Made by a program: the position numbers and the translations under genes. Under the pieces are notes generated by a model. It saw nothing but the letters and a program-made list of their open reading frames with translations. It was not told the DNA's origin and ran no database searches. This document shows positions 1-6,528 of a stretch of DNA of 17,952 nucleotides, in pieces. Origin of the DNA: Thermoleophilaceae bacterium (GTDB lineage: Bacteria; Actinomycetota; Thermoleophilia; Solirubrobacterales; Thermoleophilaceae); contig JACCUC010000210.1 of NCBI GenBank assembly GCA_013812065.1, positions 1-17,952 on the forward strand, written 5' to 3'. Numbering within the stretch: position 1 is the stretch's first letter; every line of letters begins with the position of its first letter.

Positions 1-602
1 CCGCCGGACTGCTGCCCGCGGGCGCCCTCGCCGACCCCGGCCGCCTCGAGCGCCTCGGCGAGTCGCCGATCGTCAACCTGCACGTCGTCTACGACCGCCC
101 GGTCACCGACCTGCCCTTCGCCGCCGCGGTCGGGAGCCCGGTCCAGTGGGTGTTCGACCGCTCGGATTCCTCGGGCCTGGCGAGCGGCCAGTACCTCGCC
201 GTCTCCCTGTCGGGCGCGACCGAGGAGATCACCCTGCGCCCCGATGCGCTGCGCGAGCGCTTCCTGCCCGCGCTCGCCGACCTCTTCCCAGGGGCACACG
301 ACGCCCGTGTCGAGCGGTTCTTCGCCACCCGCGAGCCCGCGGCCACGTTTCGAGCCGCGCCGGGGGTCGCGCGCCTGCGTCCGGGGGCGCGCACGCGGGT
401 GCCCGGCCTGGTCCTCGCCGGAGCGTGGACCGACACCGGGTGGCCCGCCACCATGGAGGGCGCGGTGCGCAGCGGGCTCACGGCGGCCGAGGAGGTCGTG
501 ACGACGCTCGCGGGCGGTCGGCCGCAAGGCGCGTCCGTCCGGGCCTCCCACACGATGCGTCCGATCGCCGCCGGGCTCGAGCCGGAGGCGACACCGCGGT
601 GA
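1..602 (+). CDS. hpnE: Hydroxysqualene dehydroxylase HpnE (squalene-associated FAD-dependent desaturase), 3' part only
   Basis: The reading frame (codons starting at base 3) is open from the window edge to TGA at 600-602, giving about 199 C-terminal residues; the start and the N-terminal FAD-binding motif lie outside. The visible part has the HpnE signatures: SPIVNLHVVYDRPV, then GSPVQWVFDR, GQYLAVSLSGA, and the C-terminal FAD-contact segment LAGAWTDTGWPATMEGAVRS. In the known pathway HpnE reduces hydroxysqualene to squalene, the last step after HpnC/HpnD have joined two farnesyl diphosphates. Its stop overlaps the GTG start of the downstream prenyl synthase (GTGA, 599-602), so the two are probably co-translated and the synthase would supply the substrate. 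A carotenoid desaturase is the main alternative, but the AWTDTGWPATMEGAVRSG block is more typical of HpnE. Confidence 0.85.
   Translation, partial: AGLLPAGALADPGRLERLGESPIVNLHVVYDRPVTDLPFAAAVGSPVQWVFDRSDSSGLASGQYLAVSLSGATEEITLRPDALRERFLPALADLFPGAHDARVERFFATREPAATFRAAPGVARLRPGARTRVPGLVLAGAWTDTGWPATMEGAVRSGLTAAEEVVTTLAGGRPQGASVRASHTMRPIAAGLEPEATPR
584..588 (+). promoter_or_regulatory. Ribosome binding site of the prenyl synthase gene
   Basis: GGAGG lies inside the end of hpnE, ten bases before the GTG at 599. It decides the start of the prenyl synthase, since the frame stays open far upstream. Confidence 0.7.
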
Positions 603-1507
603 CCGCCGGGCCACGAGCACCCAGCGGGGCCGGGAGCGCCGCCTATCCCGTTGCCCTCCAGGACGAGGTCGAGGCGTACCTCGCCGACCTCGAGTTCGCC
701 ACCGTACCTGGCACGCGGGGCCTCCACGAGGCGATGCGCCACTCGTTGCTCGCCGGCGGCAAGCGCGTCCGTCCCGTGCTTGCGCTCGCGACCGCCGAGG
801 CCGTTGGCCGAGCACGCGCCGAGGTGATGCCGCTCGCCGCGGCTCTCGAGCTCGTGCACACCTACTCGTTGATCCACGACGACCTGCCGGCCATGGACGA
901 CGACGAGTTGCGCCGCGGACGTCCGACCTGCCACGTCGCCTTCGGCGAGGGGGTCGCGATCCTCGCCGGCGACGGCCTGTTCGCCGAGGCGCTGCGGATC
1001 CTGCTCGAGCGCCAGGCCGGCGAGCCGGAGCACGTGCTCGCCGCGGCCCGTGAGCTCGTGACGGCCGCCGGGGTGGACGGGATGGTAGGCGGCCAGTTCC
1101 TCGACATCACGGGCGACGCCCAGACCGACGGGGAGTCGCTGCGGCGCCTGCACGCCCTCAAGACCGGTCGCCTGATCGGAGCCTCGGTCGAGTGCGTTCT
1201 CCTGCTGGCCGGCCTCCCCGAGGCCGAGACCGCCCCTTACCGCCGCTTCGCTCACGAGCTCGGGGTCCTGTTCCAGATCGTCGACGACATCCTCGACGTC
1301 ACGGGCGAAGAGCAGGCCATCGGCAAGCCGAGCGGTTCCGACGAGCGCCACGGCAAGGCGACCTACGTGAGCGTGTTCGGGCTCGACCGCGCCCGCGAGC
1401 TCGCCGCCGACTCTCACGCGGGTGCGCGGAGGGCGCTGGCCGACGCCGGCGGTCGGACGGCTAAGCTCGAACAGGCGGCGGACTACATCCTCACCCGCCG
1501 GCGATGA
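599..1507 (+). CDS. ispA: Short-chain (2E,6E)-farnesyl diphosphate synthase-type polyprenyl synthetase
   Basis: This 302-residue protein condenses isopentenyl diphosphate with allylic diphosphates in the cytosol. Substrate motifs are clear: GGKRVRP (53-59), the first aspartate-rich motif DDLPAMDDD (94-102), GGQFLDI, KTGRLIGAS, and the second aspartate-rich motif DDILD (229-233). The two-residue insertion inside the first motif and the Tyr-Ser at positions -5/-4 before it (TYSLIHDD) resemble bacterial farnesyl diphosphate synthases, although a geranylgeranyl product cannot be excluded by eye. I chose GTG at 599 because it overlaps the hpnE stop, has GGAGG at 584-588 ten bases upstream, and gives the usual family length; the same frame is open further upstream only as an hpnE shadow. 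The stop overlaps the dxs start (ATGA, 1504-1507). Product would feed the HpnC/D/E squalene route. Confidence 0.86.
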   Translation: MTAGPRAPSGAGSAAYPVALQDEVEAYLADLEFATVPGTRGLHEAMRHSLLAGGKRVRPVLALATAEAVGRARAEVMPLAAALELVHTYSLIHDDLPAMDDDELRRGRPTCHVAFGEGVAILAGDGLFAEALRILLERQAGEPEHVLAAARELVTAAGVDGMVGGQFLDITGDAQTDGESLRRLHALKTGRLIGASVECVLLLAGLPEAETAPYRRFAHELGVLFQIVDDILDVTGEEQAIGKPSGSDERHGKATYVSVFGLDRARELAADSHAGARRALADAGGRTAKLEQAADYILTRRR

Positions 1508-3468
1508 CCCTGCTCAAGACGATCGACAAGCCGAAGGACCTGCACGGCCTGTCCGACGCCGATCTGGCGCTGGTCGCCCAGGAGGTCCGCGAGCTGATCA
1601 TCGACACGATCGGCGAGATCGGAGGGCACTTCGGGGCCAACCTCGGCGCGTGTGAGATCGCCACGGCCATCCACTCGCTGATCGACTCCCCACGCGACAA
1701 GGTGCTCTGGGACGTCGGCCACCAGGCCTATCCGCACAAGGTCCTCACCGGGCGCCGCGACCGCCTCGACACCATCCGCAAGCACGGCGGCCTCGCGCCG
1801 TTCTGCTCGATCTTCGAGTCCCAGCACGATATCATGGGCGCGGGCCACGCCTCGACGGCGATCTCCTACGCGGTGGGGCTCAAGGAGGCGATGCGCCAGG
1901 GGCGCGGGGAGGACGGCAAGGTCGTCGCCGTGGTCGGCGACGGCGCGCTCACCGGCGGGGTCGCCTTCGAGGCACTGCAGAACGCCGGCGGCCTCGGCGT
2001 GCCGATCGTGATCGTCCTCAACGACAACGGCATGTCGATCGCGCCGAACGTGGGCGCGCTCTCGCGTTACTTCAACCGCGTGCGCCTCAACCCGAAGTTG
2101 CACAAGGCGCGCGAGGAGGTGGAGACGGGCCTGACCAAGCTCCCCGCCGGCCTCGGCGAGCGGATCGAGCGCCTCGGACCGATTGTCAAGGAGTCGCTGA
2201 AGGCCTACTGGGCGCCGGGACTGATCTTCGAGGAGCTCGACCTCGCCTACGTGGGCGTGGTCGACGGCCACGACATGGCCGCGCTGCGCGAGGCGATCGG
2301 CGAGGCGCTCGAGGCCGGTCGCCCGGTGGTCGTCCACGCCAAGACCGTCAAGGGCAAGGGCTTCGCACCGGCCGAGGACGGCGGTCTCGAGGGCATGGAG
2401 AAGTGGCACGCGGCCAAGCCGTCGTCGATCGTCAACCGGCAGGCGGCGGCGAAGCCGACCCCCGCCAAGGGCACCGCCGCTGCCGCCGCCAAGCCCAAGC
2501 CGCCGCCGCAGTACACGAAGGTCTTCGGCGAAGCCCTGGTCGAGGAGTGCCGGCGCGACGAGCGCGTGGTCGGGATCACCGCGGCCATGAACTCGGGCAC
2601 CGGGCTCGACATCCTTCAACAGGCGCTGCCCGAGCGCTATTACGACGTCGGCATCGCCGAGCAGCACGCCGTGCTGTTCGCCGCCGGACTCGCCCTCCAG
2701 GGCGCGAAGCCGGTGGCAGCGATCTACTCGACTTTCCTCCAGCGGGGCTTCGACCAGATCGTCCACGACGTCTGCCTGCAGGGACTGAACGTGGTCTTCG
2801 CCATGGACCGTGCCGGACTCGTCGGCGACGATGGGCCGACCCACCACGGCGCCTTCGACGTCTCCTACCTCCGCTGCCTCCCGAACATGGTGGCCATGGC
2901 TCCGCGCGACGAGGCGATGCTCGCCCATATGCTGCGCACGGCGCTCGTCTACGACGACGGGCCGGTCGCCTTGCGCTATCCGCGCGGCGAGGGGGAGGGG
3001 CTGGACCTGTCCGCGTACCCCGCCCCGATCGAGATCGGTCGCGGAGAGATCCTGCGCGAGGGGGAGCGCGTGGCGCTCGTCGGCTACGGCTACGGCGTCT
3101 CGGTGGCGCTCGGGGCCGCCCGGCAGCTCGAGTCCGGGCACGGGGTCGAGCCGACGGTGGTCGATGCGCGCTTCGCCAAGCCGCTCGACGCCGAGCTCAT
3201 GTCCGAGCTCGCGGTCGAGCACGAGCTGATCGTCACGGTCGAGGAGAACGTGCTCGCCGGCGGCTTCGGCTCGGCGGTGCTGGAGGCCCTCGCCGACCGC
3301 GACGCCCTGGCCGAGACCCGTGTCCTGCGCCTCGGGCTCCCCGACCGCTTCGTGACCCACGGGAAGCCGGCGCTGCTGCGCGAGGAGGTCGGGCTGACGC
3401 CGGAGGCGGTGGCAGGGCGCGTGGCCGAGACCCTGCTCGCCCCCCGCAGCGCGCTCACGCAGGTCTAG
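1504..3468 (+). CDS. dxs: 1-deoxy-D-xylulose-5-phosphate synthase
   Basis: The 654-residue product is the thiamine-diphosphate enzyme that joins pyruvate and glyceraldehyde 3-phosphate in the first step of the MEP isoprenoid pathway. Visible motifs are GGHFGANLGACE (40-51), WDVGHQAYPHKVLTGRR (69-85), the ThDP motif GDGALTGG (145-152) closed by NDN (173-175), VGIAEQHAV with the catalytic-type Glu386, QRGFDQIVHDVCLQ and DGPTHHGAFD. Length is close to the usual 620-650. An odd feature is an Ala/Lys/Pro-rich linker at about residues 313-335, before the pyrimidine-binding domain (Transketolase-like, starting YTKVFGEAL). The ATG overlaps the ispA stop by four bases, so translation is probably coupled. 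It ends at a TAG that shares the palindrome CTAG with the stop of the opposite-strand gene. Confidence 0.95.
   Translation: MTLLKTIDKPKDLHGLSDADLALVAQEVRELIIDTIGEIGGHFGANLGACEIATAIHSLIDSPRDKVLWDVGHQAYPHKVLTGRRDRLDTIRKHGGLAPFCSIFESQHDIMGAGHASTAISYAVGLKEAMRQGRGEDGKVVAVVGDGALTGGVAFEALQNAGGLGVPIVIVLNDNGMSIAPNVGALSRYFNRVRLNPKLHKAREEVETGLTKLPAGLGERIERLGPIVKESLKAYWAPGLIFEELDLAYVGVVDGHDMAALREAIGEALEAGRPVVVHAKTVKGKGFAPAEDGGLEGMEKWHAAKPSSIVNRQAAAKPTPAKGTAAAAAKPKPPPQYTKVFGEALVEECRRDERVVGITAAMNSGTGLDILQQALPERYYDVGIAEQHAVLFAAGLALQGAKPVAAIYSTFLQRGFDQIVHDVCLQGLNVVFAMDRAGLVGDDGPTHHGAFDVSYLRCLPNMVAMAPRDEAMLAHMLRTALVYDDGPVALRYPRGEGEGLDLSAYPAPIEIGRGEILREGERVALVGYGYGVSVALGAARQLESGHGVEPTVVDARFAKPLDAELMSELAVEHELIVTVEENVLAGGFGSAVLEALADRDALAETRVLRLGLPDRFVTHGKPALLREEVGLTPEAVAGRVAETLLAPRSALTQV
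3465..3468. other. CTAG palindrome serving as stop codon on both strands
   Basis: The plus-strand dxs stop (TAG, 3466-3468) and the minus-strand oxidoreductase stop (TAG read from 3467 to 3465) share one CTAG. The two convergent operons overlap by four bases and leave no room for a separate terminator. Confidence 0.95.
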
Positions 3469-4916
3469 TAGGCGCGGCTGACCGCCGGGCTCGCTCGCTC
3501 GAGCCCCTTCAGGGCCGCCTGGGCGGCGAAGAAACCACTCATGCCGTGCACGCCGCCTCCGGGAGGCGTCGAGGAGGAGCAGATGTAGAGGCCCTCGACC
3601 GGCGTCGAGTACGGCACCGGCCGTGCCACCGGTCGAGTGAACAGCTGGGTCAGGTCCTGGAGCCCCCCGTTGATGTCGCCGCCGACGTAGTTTCGGTTGC
3701 GGCGCTCGACCTCGGCGCTCGTCATCGCTGAGCGGGCGAGCACGCGGTCGCCGAAGCCGGGAGCGAAGCGCTCGATCTGGGCCTCGATCGCGCCGGTCAT
3801 GTCGGCCTGCGAGCCGTTCGGGACGTGGCAATAGGCCCACGCGGTGTGCTGGCCGGGCGGTGCGCGCTCTGAGTCGAACAGGCTGGCCTGCACGAGCAGA
3901 ACGTACGGCCGCTCGGGACAGCGCCCCCGCGCCACCGCCTCCTCCGATGCCGCGACCTCTGCCAGCGTTCCGCCGAGGTGCACGGTGCCGGCACGCGCGG
4001 TCTCCGGCGCGTTCCAGGGGATCGGCCCGTCGAGCGCCCAGTCGAGCTTGAAGATCCCCGGGCCGTAGCGAAAGCGCCCGAGCGCCCGGCGGTAGCGGTC
4101 GGGCAGCCGGTGCCCCGCCACCTCGAGCACGCCACGGGGGGTGAGGTCGAGCAGGACGGCTCGGGCAGGGGGCAGCTCGTCGAGCGAGTGCACCCGCCGG
4201 CCGGTCTCGATCTCGCCGCCCAGCGAGCGCAGGTGAGCGGCGAGTGCGTCGGCGATCCGCTGCGAGCCGCCGCGGGCGACGGGCCAGCCGACCGCGTGAC
4301 CAAGGAGCGCAAGCACGAGGCCGAAGGAGGCGCTCGGGCTCTGGCGCAGAGAGAGCATGGAGTGGGCTGCGCAGCCGGCCAGCAGCGCTCGTGCCCGCTC
4401 GCCCTCGAAGCGTCCGCGCGCGAGGCCTTGCGCCGACCGCAGGGCGCTCAGGCCGAAGCGCGCAAGCGACAGTGGGTGACGCGGCGGGCGCAGCGGCCCG
4501 AGGATGCCGGGGAGCAACCGCGCGGCGTCGTGGACGAGCGGCCGAAACAGACCCCGGTAGGCGCCCGCGTCCGGTCCGAGGCCGGCGGCGGTCGCCTCCA
4601 CCGACCGTTCCAGGACCACGGCGCTGCCGTCGTCGAGCGGATGGGCCAGCGGCGCCGGAGGCTGCACGAGCTCGAGCCCGTGCTCGCCGAGCGGGAGCCC
4701 GGAGAGGAAGGGCGACCCGAGCGCCAGCGGATGCGCGGTCGAGCAGACGTCGTGGACGAAGCCGGGGAGGGTGAGCTCCTCCGAGCGCATGCCGCCGCCG
4801 ATCGTCTGCTCGGCCTCGAGCACGAGCACCGACTGCCCGGCGCGGGCGAGCGCGATCGCCGCGGCGAGGCCGTTGGGCCCAGAGCCGACGACGAGCGCGT
4901 CGCGGGCTTCAGCCAA
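3465..4916 (-). CDS. Phytoene-dehydrogenase-like FAD-dependent oxidoreductase (COG1233 / PYROXD2-like)
   Basis: The 483-residue protein opens with a Rossmann dinucleotide motif, VVGSGPNGLAAAIALARAGQ, ending in an acidic residue (LVLEAE) that would bind the FAD ribose, followed by the GG doublet IGGGMRS. The C-terminal FAD-contact segment is GLYICSSSTPPGGGVHGMSG. This is the layout of the phytoene dehydrogenase/PYROXD2-like amine-oxidase superfamily; the substrate cannot be read from sequence. No signal peptide or membrane anchor is apparent. The start is TTG at 4916, just before the glycine-rich motif; it overlaps the preceding gene by eight bases and has no good ribosome binding site, which suggests translational coupling. 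It is the last gene of the partner-switching operon. Despite adjacency to dxs/ispA it is on the opposite strand, so a role in isoprenoid oxidation is only a guess. Confidence 0.85.
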   Translation of the reverse strand: MAEARDALVVGSGPNGLAAAIALARAGQSVLVLEAEQTIGGGMRSEELTLPGFVHDVCSTAHPLALGSPFLSGLPLGEHGLELVQPPAPLAHPLDDGSAVVLERSVEATAAGLGPDAGAYRGLFRPLVHDAARLLPGILGPLRPPRHPLSLARFGLSALRSAQGLARGRFEGERARALLAGCAAHSMLSLRQSPSASFGLVLALLGHAVGWPVARGGSQRIADALAAHLRSLGGEIETGRRVHSLDELPPARAVLLDLTPRGVLEVAGHRLPDRYRRALGRFRYGPGIFKLDWALDGPIPWNAPETARAGTVHLGGTLAEVAASEEAVARGRCPERPYVLLVQASLFDSERAPPGQHTAWAYCHVPNGSQADMTGAIEAQIERFAPGFGDRVLARSAMTSAEVERRNRNYVGGDINGGLQDLTQLFTRPVARPVPYSTPVEGLYICSSSTPPGGGVHGMSGFFAAQAALKGLERASPAVSRAY

Positions 4917-5724
4917 CCGGCTTGCGCCGCCGCAGGAGCCGGAGGGGAGCGCCCAGCATGTAGAGGGTCGACCGGATCGCCGAGCTCTGCCAGACGTTCC
5001 CGGCCCGCTTCCACTGTCGGCGCTTGTCGACGCAGACCACCTGGGTGTCGACCTCGCCCTGGTGCCCGAAGTGCCCGGCGACCTTGGTCAGGGTCTGCTG
5101 CCAGAACCGGTCCTCCTGGCGATGGCCGCCGAGGGTCAGGCCGACCTCGAAGATCGGGTCGCTCGCTCGCATCAGCACCTGGGCCTGGGCCACCGTCTCG
5201 CCGTCGCGGGCGGTGGCGCTGAACGTGATCCAACCGGCGAACATGTGCCCCTGGGGGGTCATGAGCGTGAACGACTCCTCGTCGGCGTAGAGGACCATCA
5301 CCCCGGTCGAGAGCTTCATGCGGCCCGGCAGCGTCATGTCGAGCAACGCGACCTCACCCGGCTCGATCCCGGTGAGCGGCGCGTGGAAGCGCCCGCCCTC
5401 GGGCCAGAACTCCGGAAAGCGCTCCTTCCAGACCGCGATCAGGTCGGGCGGCGACACGCTCTCGCCGGGCAGGCGCACCCGGTAGGTCTTCTGCCACATC
5501 TTGCCGAAGCCCTGAATCGGGCTCGTGAGGCGGCGACCGTCGACGTTGATGTTGAGCGCGCCCTCCGGCACCTCGGAGACCTCGAGCGTCGATACGTGCT
5601 TGGCCCAGTGCGTCGCGTCGCGCGCTCCTGCCGCGGCTTCCTCCGGCTCGACGTCGCGAGGGAGCTCCTCCCGGATCGCCTCGTCGCGAACGGCCTCTTC
5701 TCCGGTTTGCTTTTCCGTGCTCAT
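4909..5724 (-). CDS. Conserved protein of unknown function (possible DUF1990/SRPBCC-like fold)
   Basis: I do not firmly recognise this 271-residue protein. The first 35 residues are acidic and probably disordered (EEAVRDEAIREELPRDVEPEE). The core has alternating beta-type segments with conserved-looking blocks: GFGKMWQKTYRVRLPG, VWKERFPEFWPEGGRFHAPL, PGEVALLDMTLPG, and FTLMTPQGHMFAGWITFSA. The last block, with its T-x-GH and G-W-x-x-F pattern, recalls DUF1990-type proteins, a weak resemblance. The C-terminus is basic (LRLLRRRKPVG). There is no signal peptide. The start ATG at 5724 is supported by AGGAGGT at 5730-5736 and overlaps the upstream STAS gene stop by four bases; its own stop overlaps the oxidoreductase start by eight. 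This wedging between partner-switch and oxidoreductase genes suggests a shared process with the oxidoreductase. Confidence 0.7.
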   Translation of the reverse strand: MSTEKQTGEEAVRDEAIREELPRDVEPEEAAAGARDATHWAKHVSTLEVSEVPEGALNINVDGRRLTSPIQGFGKMWQKTYRVRLPGESVSPPDLIAVWKERFPEFWPEGGRFHAPLTGIEPGEVALLDMTLPGRMKLSTGVMVLYADEESFTLMTPQGHMFAGWITFSATARDGETVAQAQVLMRASDPIFEVGLTLGGHRQEDRFWQQTLTKVAGHFGHQGEVDTQVVCVDKRRQWKRAGNVWQSSAIRSTLYMLGAPLRLLRRRKPVG

Positions 5725-6095
5725 GCTCGACCTCCTATCGGAACGCCGGCCGCGGCCAGCGCGTCGCTCTCGTTCGCGTGGATCTCGACGGCCTCGTCGA
5801 GCCTCGTCAGCTCGAAGATCTCGCGGTAGTGGTCGGTGAGCCCGAAGGCCAGCAGCCGCTGGCGCTGGCGGTTGGTCCGAACGAGCAGGGTGACCAGCAG
5901 GCCGATCCCGCCGCTGTTCATGTACTCGAGCCCGGAGAAGTTGAGGATGACGGCGCGGGCTCCCTCGCCCACCTGGGCGTAGGCGTCCATCAGGACGTCC
6001 TCCGAGGCCGCCGTCACGTCGCCCCCGATGTCGATCACGCTCGGGCCCTCCGAGACCCGGCGCACGTCCATCGTCGTTGTCGTCCCTCCGGCCAT
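5721..6095 (-). CDS. STAS-domain anti-sigma factor antagonist (second copy)
   Basis: This 124-residue protein is a single STAS domain of the SpoIIAA/RsbV type. Such proteins bind a kinase/anti-sigma factor when unphosphorylated and release its target. The phospho-acceptor region reads LNFSGLEYMNSGGIG, keeping the serine (Ser61) that aligns with SpoIIAA Ser58, but with Asn in place of the usual preceding Asp and Gly after it. The C-terminal helix block DHYREIFELTRL is almost identical to that of the neighbouring STAS protein. I place the start at ATG 6095, because GGGAGGTAGGG lies directly upstream; the frame remains open to 6152 but that extension has no binding site. Both ends are close to or overlap neighbours, and its stop overlaps the next start (ATGA). 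The partner is presumably the kinase domain encoded two genes upstream. Confidence 0.88.
   Translation of the reverse strand: MAGGTTTTMDVRRVSEGPSVIDIGGDVTAASEDVLMDAYAQVGEGARAVILNFSGLEYMNSGGIGLLVTLLVRTNRQRQRLLAFGLTDHYREIFELTRLDEAVEIHANESDALAAAGVPIGGRA
5730..5736 (-). promoter_or_regulatory. Strong ribosome binding site of the unknown-function gene
   Basis: AGGAGGT read on the minus strand, five bases before the ATG at 5724. It sits inside the end of the upstream STAS gene and is the best Shine-Dalgarno match in this operon. Confidence 0.75.
5811..5836 (+). repeat. 26-base direct repeat, copy 1 (in second STAS gene)
   Basis: This 26-base segment is identical to 6241-6266. It encodes the DHYREIFE region on the minus strand. 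Perfect nucleotide identity within otherwise divergent paralogues suggests local gene conversion or strong constraint. Confidence 0.9.
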
Positions 6096-6098
6096 CCC

Positions 6099-6106
6099 TA
6101 CCTCCC
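6099..6106 (-). promoter_or_regulatory. Ribosome binding site deciding the start of the second STAS gene
   Basis: The minus strand reads GGGAGGTAGGG immediately before the ATG at 6095. This argues against the longer open frame that begins at 6152, which lacks such a site. Confidence 0.65.
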
Positions 6107-6168
6107 GCCTTTCGCTGTTGACACCTGTGCGGTCCCGGAGCGGTTGCGCCACGTCGGCTTGGGCCGTC

Positions 6169-6528
6169 TCACCCCGACGCCTCCGCCAGCGCGCTCGCCT
6201 CGTCGGCGTGGATCGTCATGAAGTCGGCGAGGCGGGTGATCTCGAAGATCTCGCGGTAGTGGTCGGAGAGCCCGCAGGCGCGTACGGTCCGGCCTTCGGC
6301 GCGGGCGCGGGCGAGAACGCCGACGATCAGGGCGATGCCCGTGCTGTTGATGTAGTCGACGGAGGCGAAGTCGAGCAGGAGCGAGGACGGCCCGAGTGCC
6401 GCGGCCTCGTCGTAGCCGCGCTCGATCACCCCCTCGGCCGAGCGGTTGATCTCGCCGTGTAGCTCGATGACGGCCACGCCGCCCCGGTCGTGGACCTTCG
6501 CCTTCGCCTCAGTCGCGCCAGTCGCCAT
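6169..6528 (-). CDS. STAS-domain anti-sigma factor antagonist (first copy)
   Basis: This 119-residue single STAS-domain protein is of the RsbV/SpoIIAA type. The phosphorylation loop is FASVDYINSTGIA, with Ser62 aligned to the phosphorylated serine of SpoIIAA and a Thr next to it as in RsbV. It is expected to be phosphorylated by an RsbW-like kinase domain and dephosphorylated by a PP2C domain, both of which are fused in the protein encoded just upstream. The ATG at 6528 is preceded by GAGGAG and lies 20 bases inside the end of that upstream gene. A 73-base gap separates it from the second STAS gene, the longest gap in the operon. Roughly 40 percent of residues match the second copy by eye, with the C-terminal block DHYREIFEITRL best conserved, so the pair arose by duplication. 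Confidence 0.9.
   Translation of the reverse strand: MATGATEAKAKVHDRGGVAVIELHGEINRSAEGVIERGYDEAAALGPSSLLLDFASVDYINSTGIALIVGVLARARAEGRTVRACGLSDHYREIFEITRLADFMTIHADEASALAEASG
6241..6266 (+). repeat. 26-base direct repeat, copy 2 (in first STAS gene)
   Basis: This segment is identical to 5811-5836, offset by 430 bases, in the corresponding place of the paralogous STAS gene. Confidence 0.9.

Noticed and set aside
89..1417. A 442-codon open frame on the minus strand, opposite hpnE and ispA
   Set aside because: Low-complexity composition and exact overlap with two clear genes.
1483..3840. A 785-codon open frame on the minus strand, opposite dxs
   Set aside because: Arg/Asp/Val/His-rich composition, no domain, and it covers a certain dxs gene; a GC-rich antisense shadow.
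6118..6123. TTGACA on the plus strand between the two STAS genes
   Set aside because: No -10 box at 16-18 bases and it points away from any plus-strand gene; a chance match.
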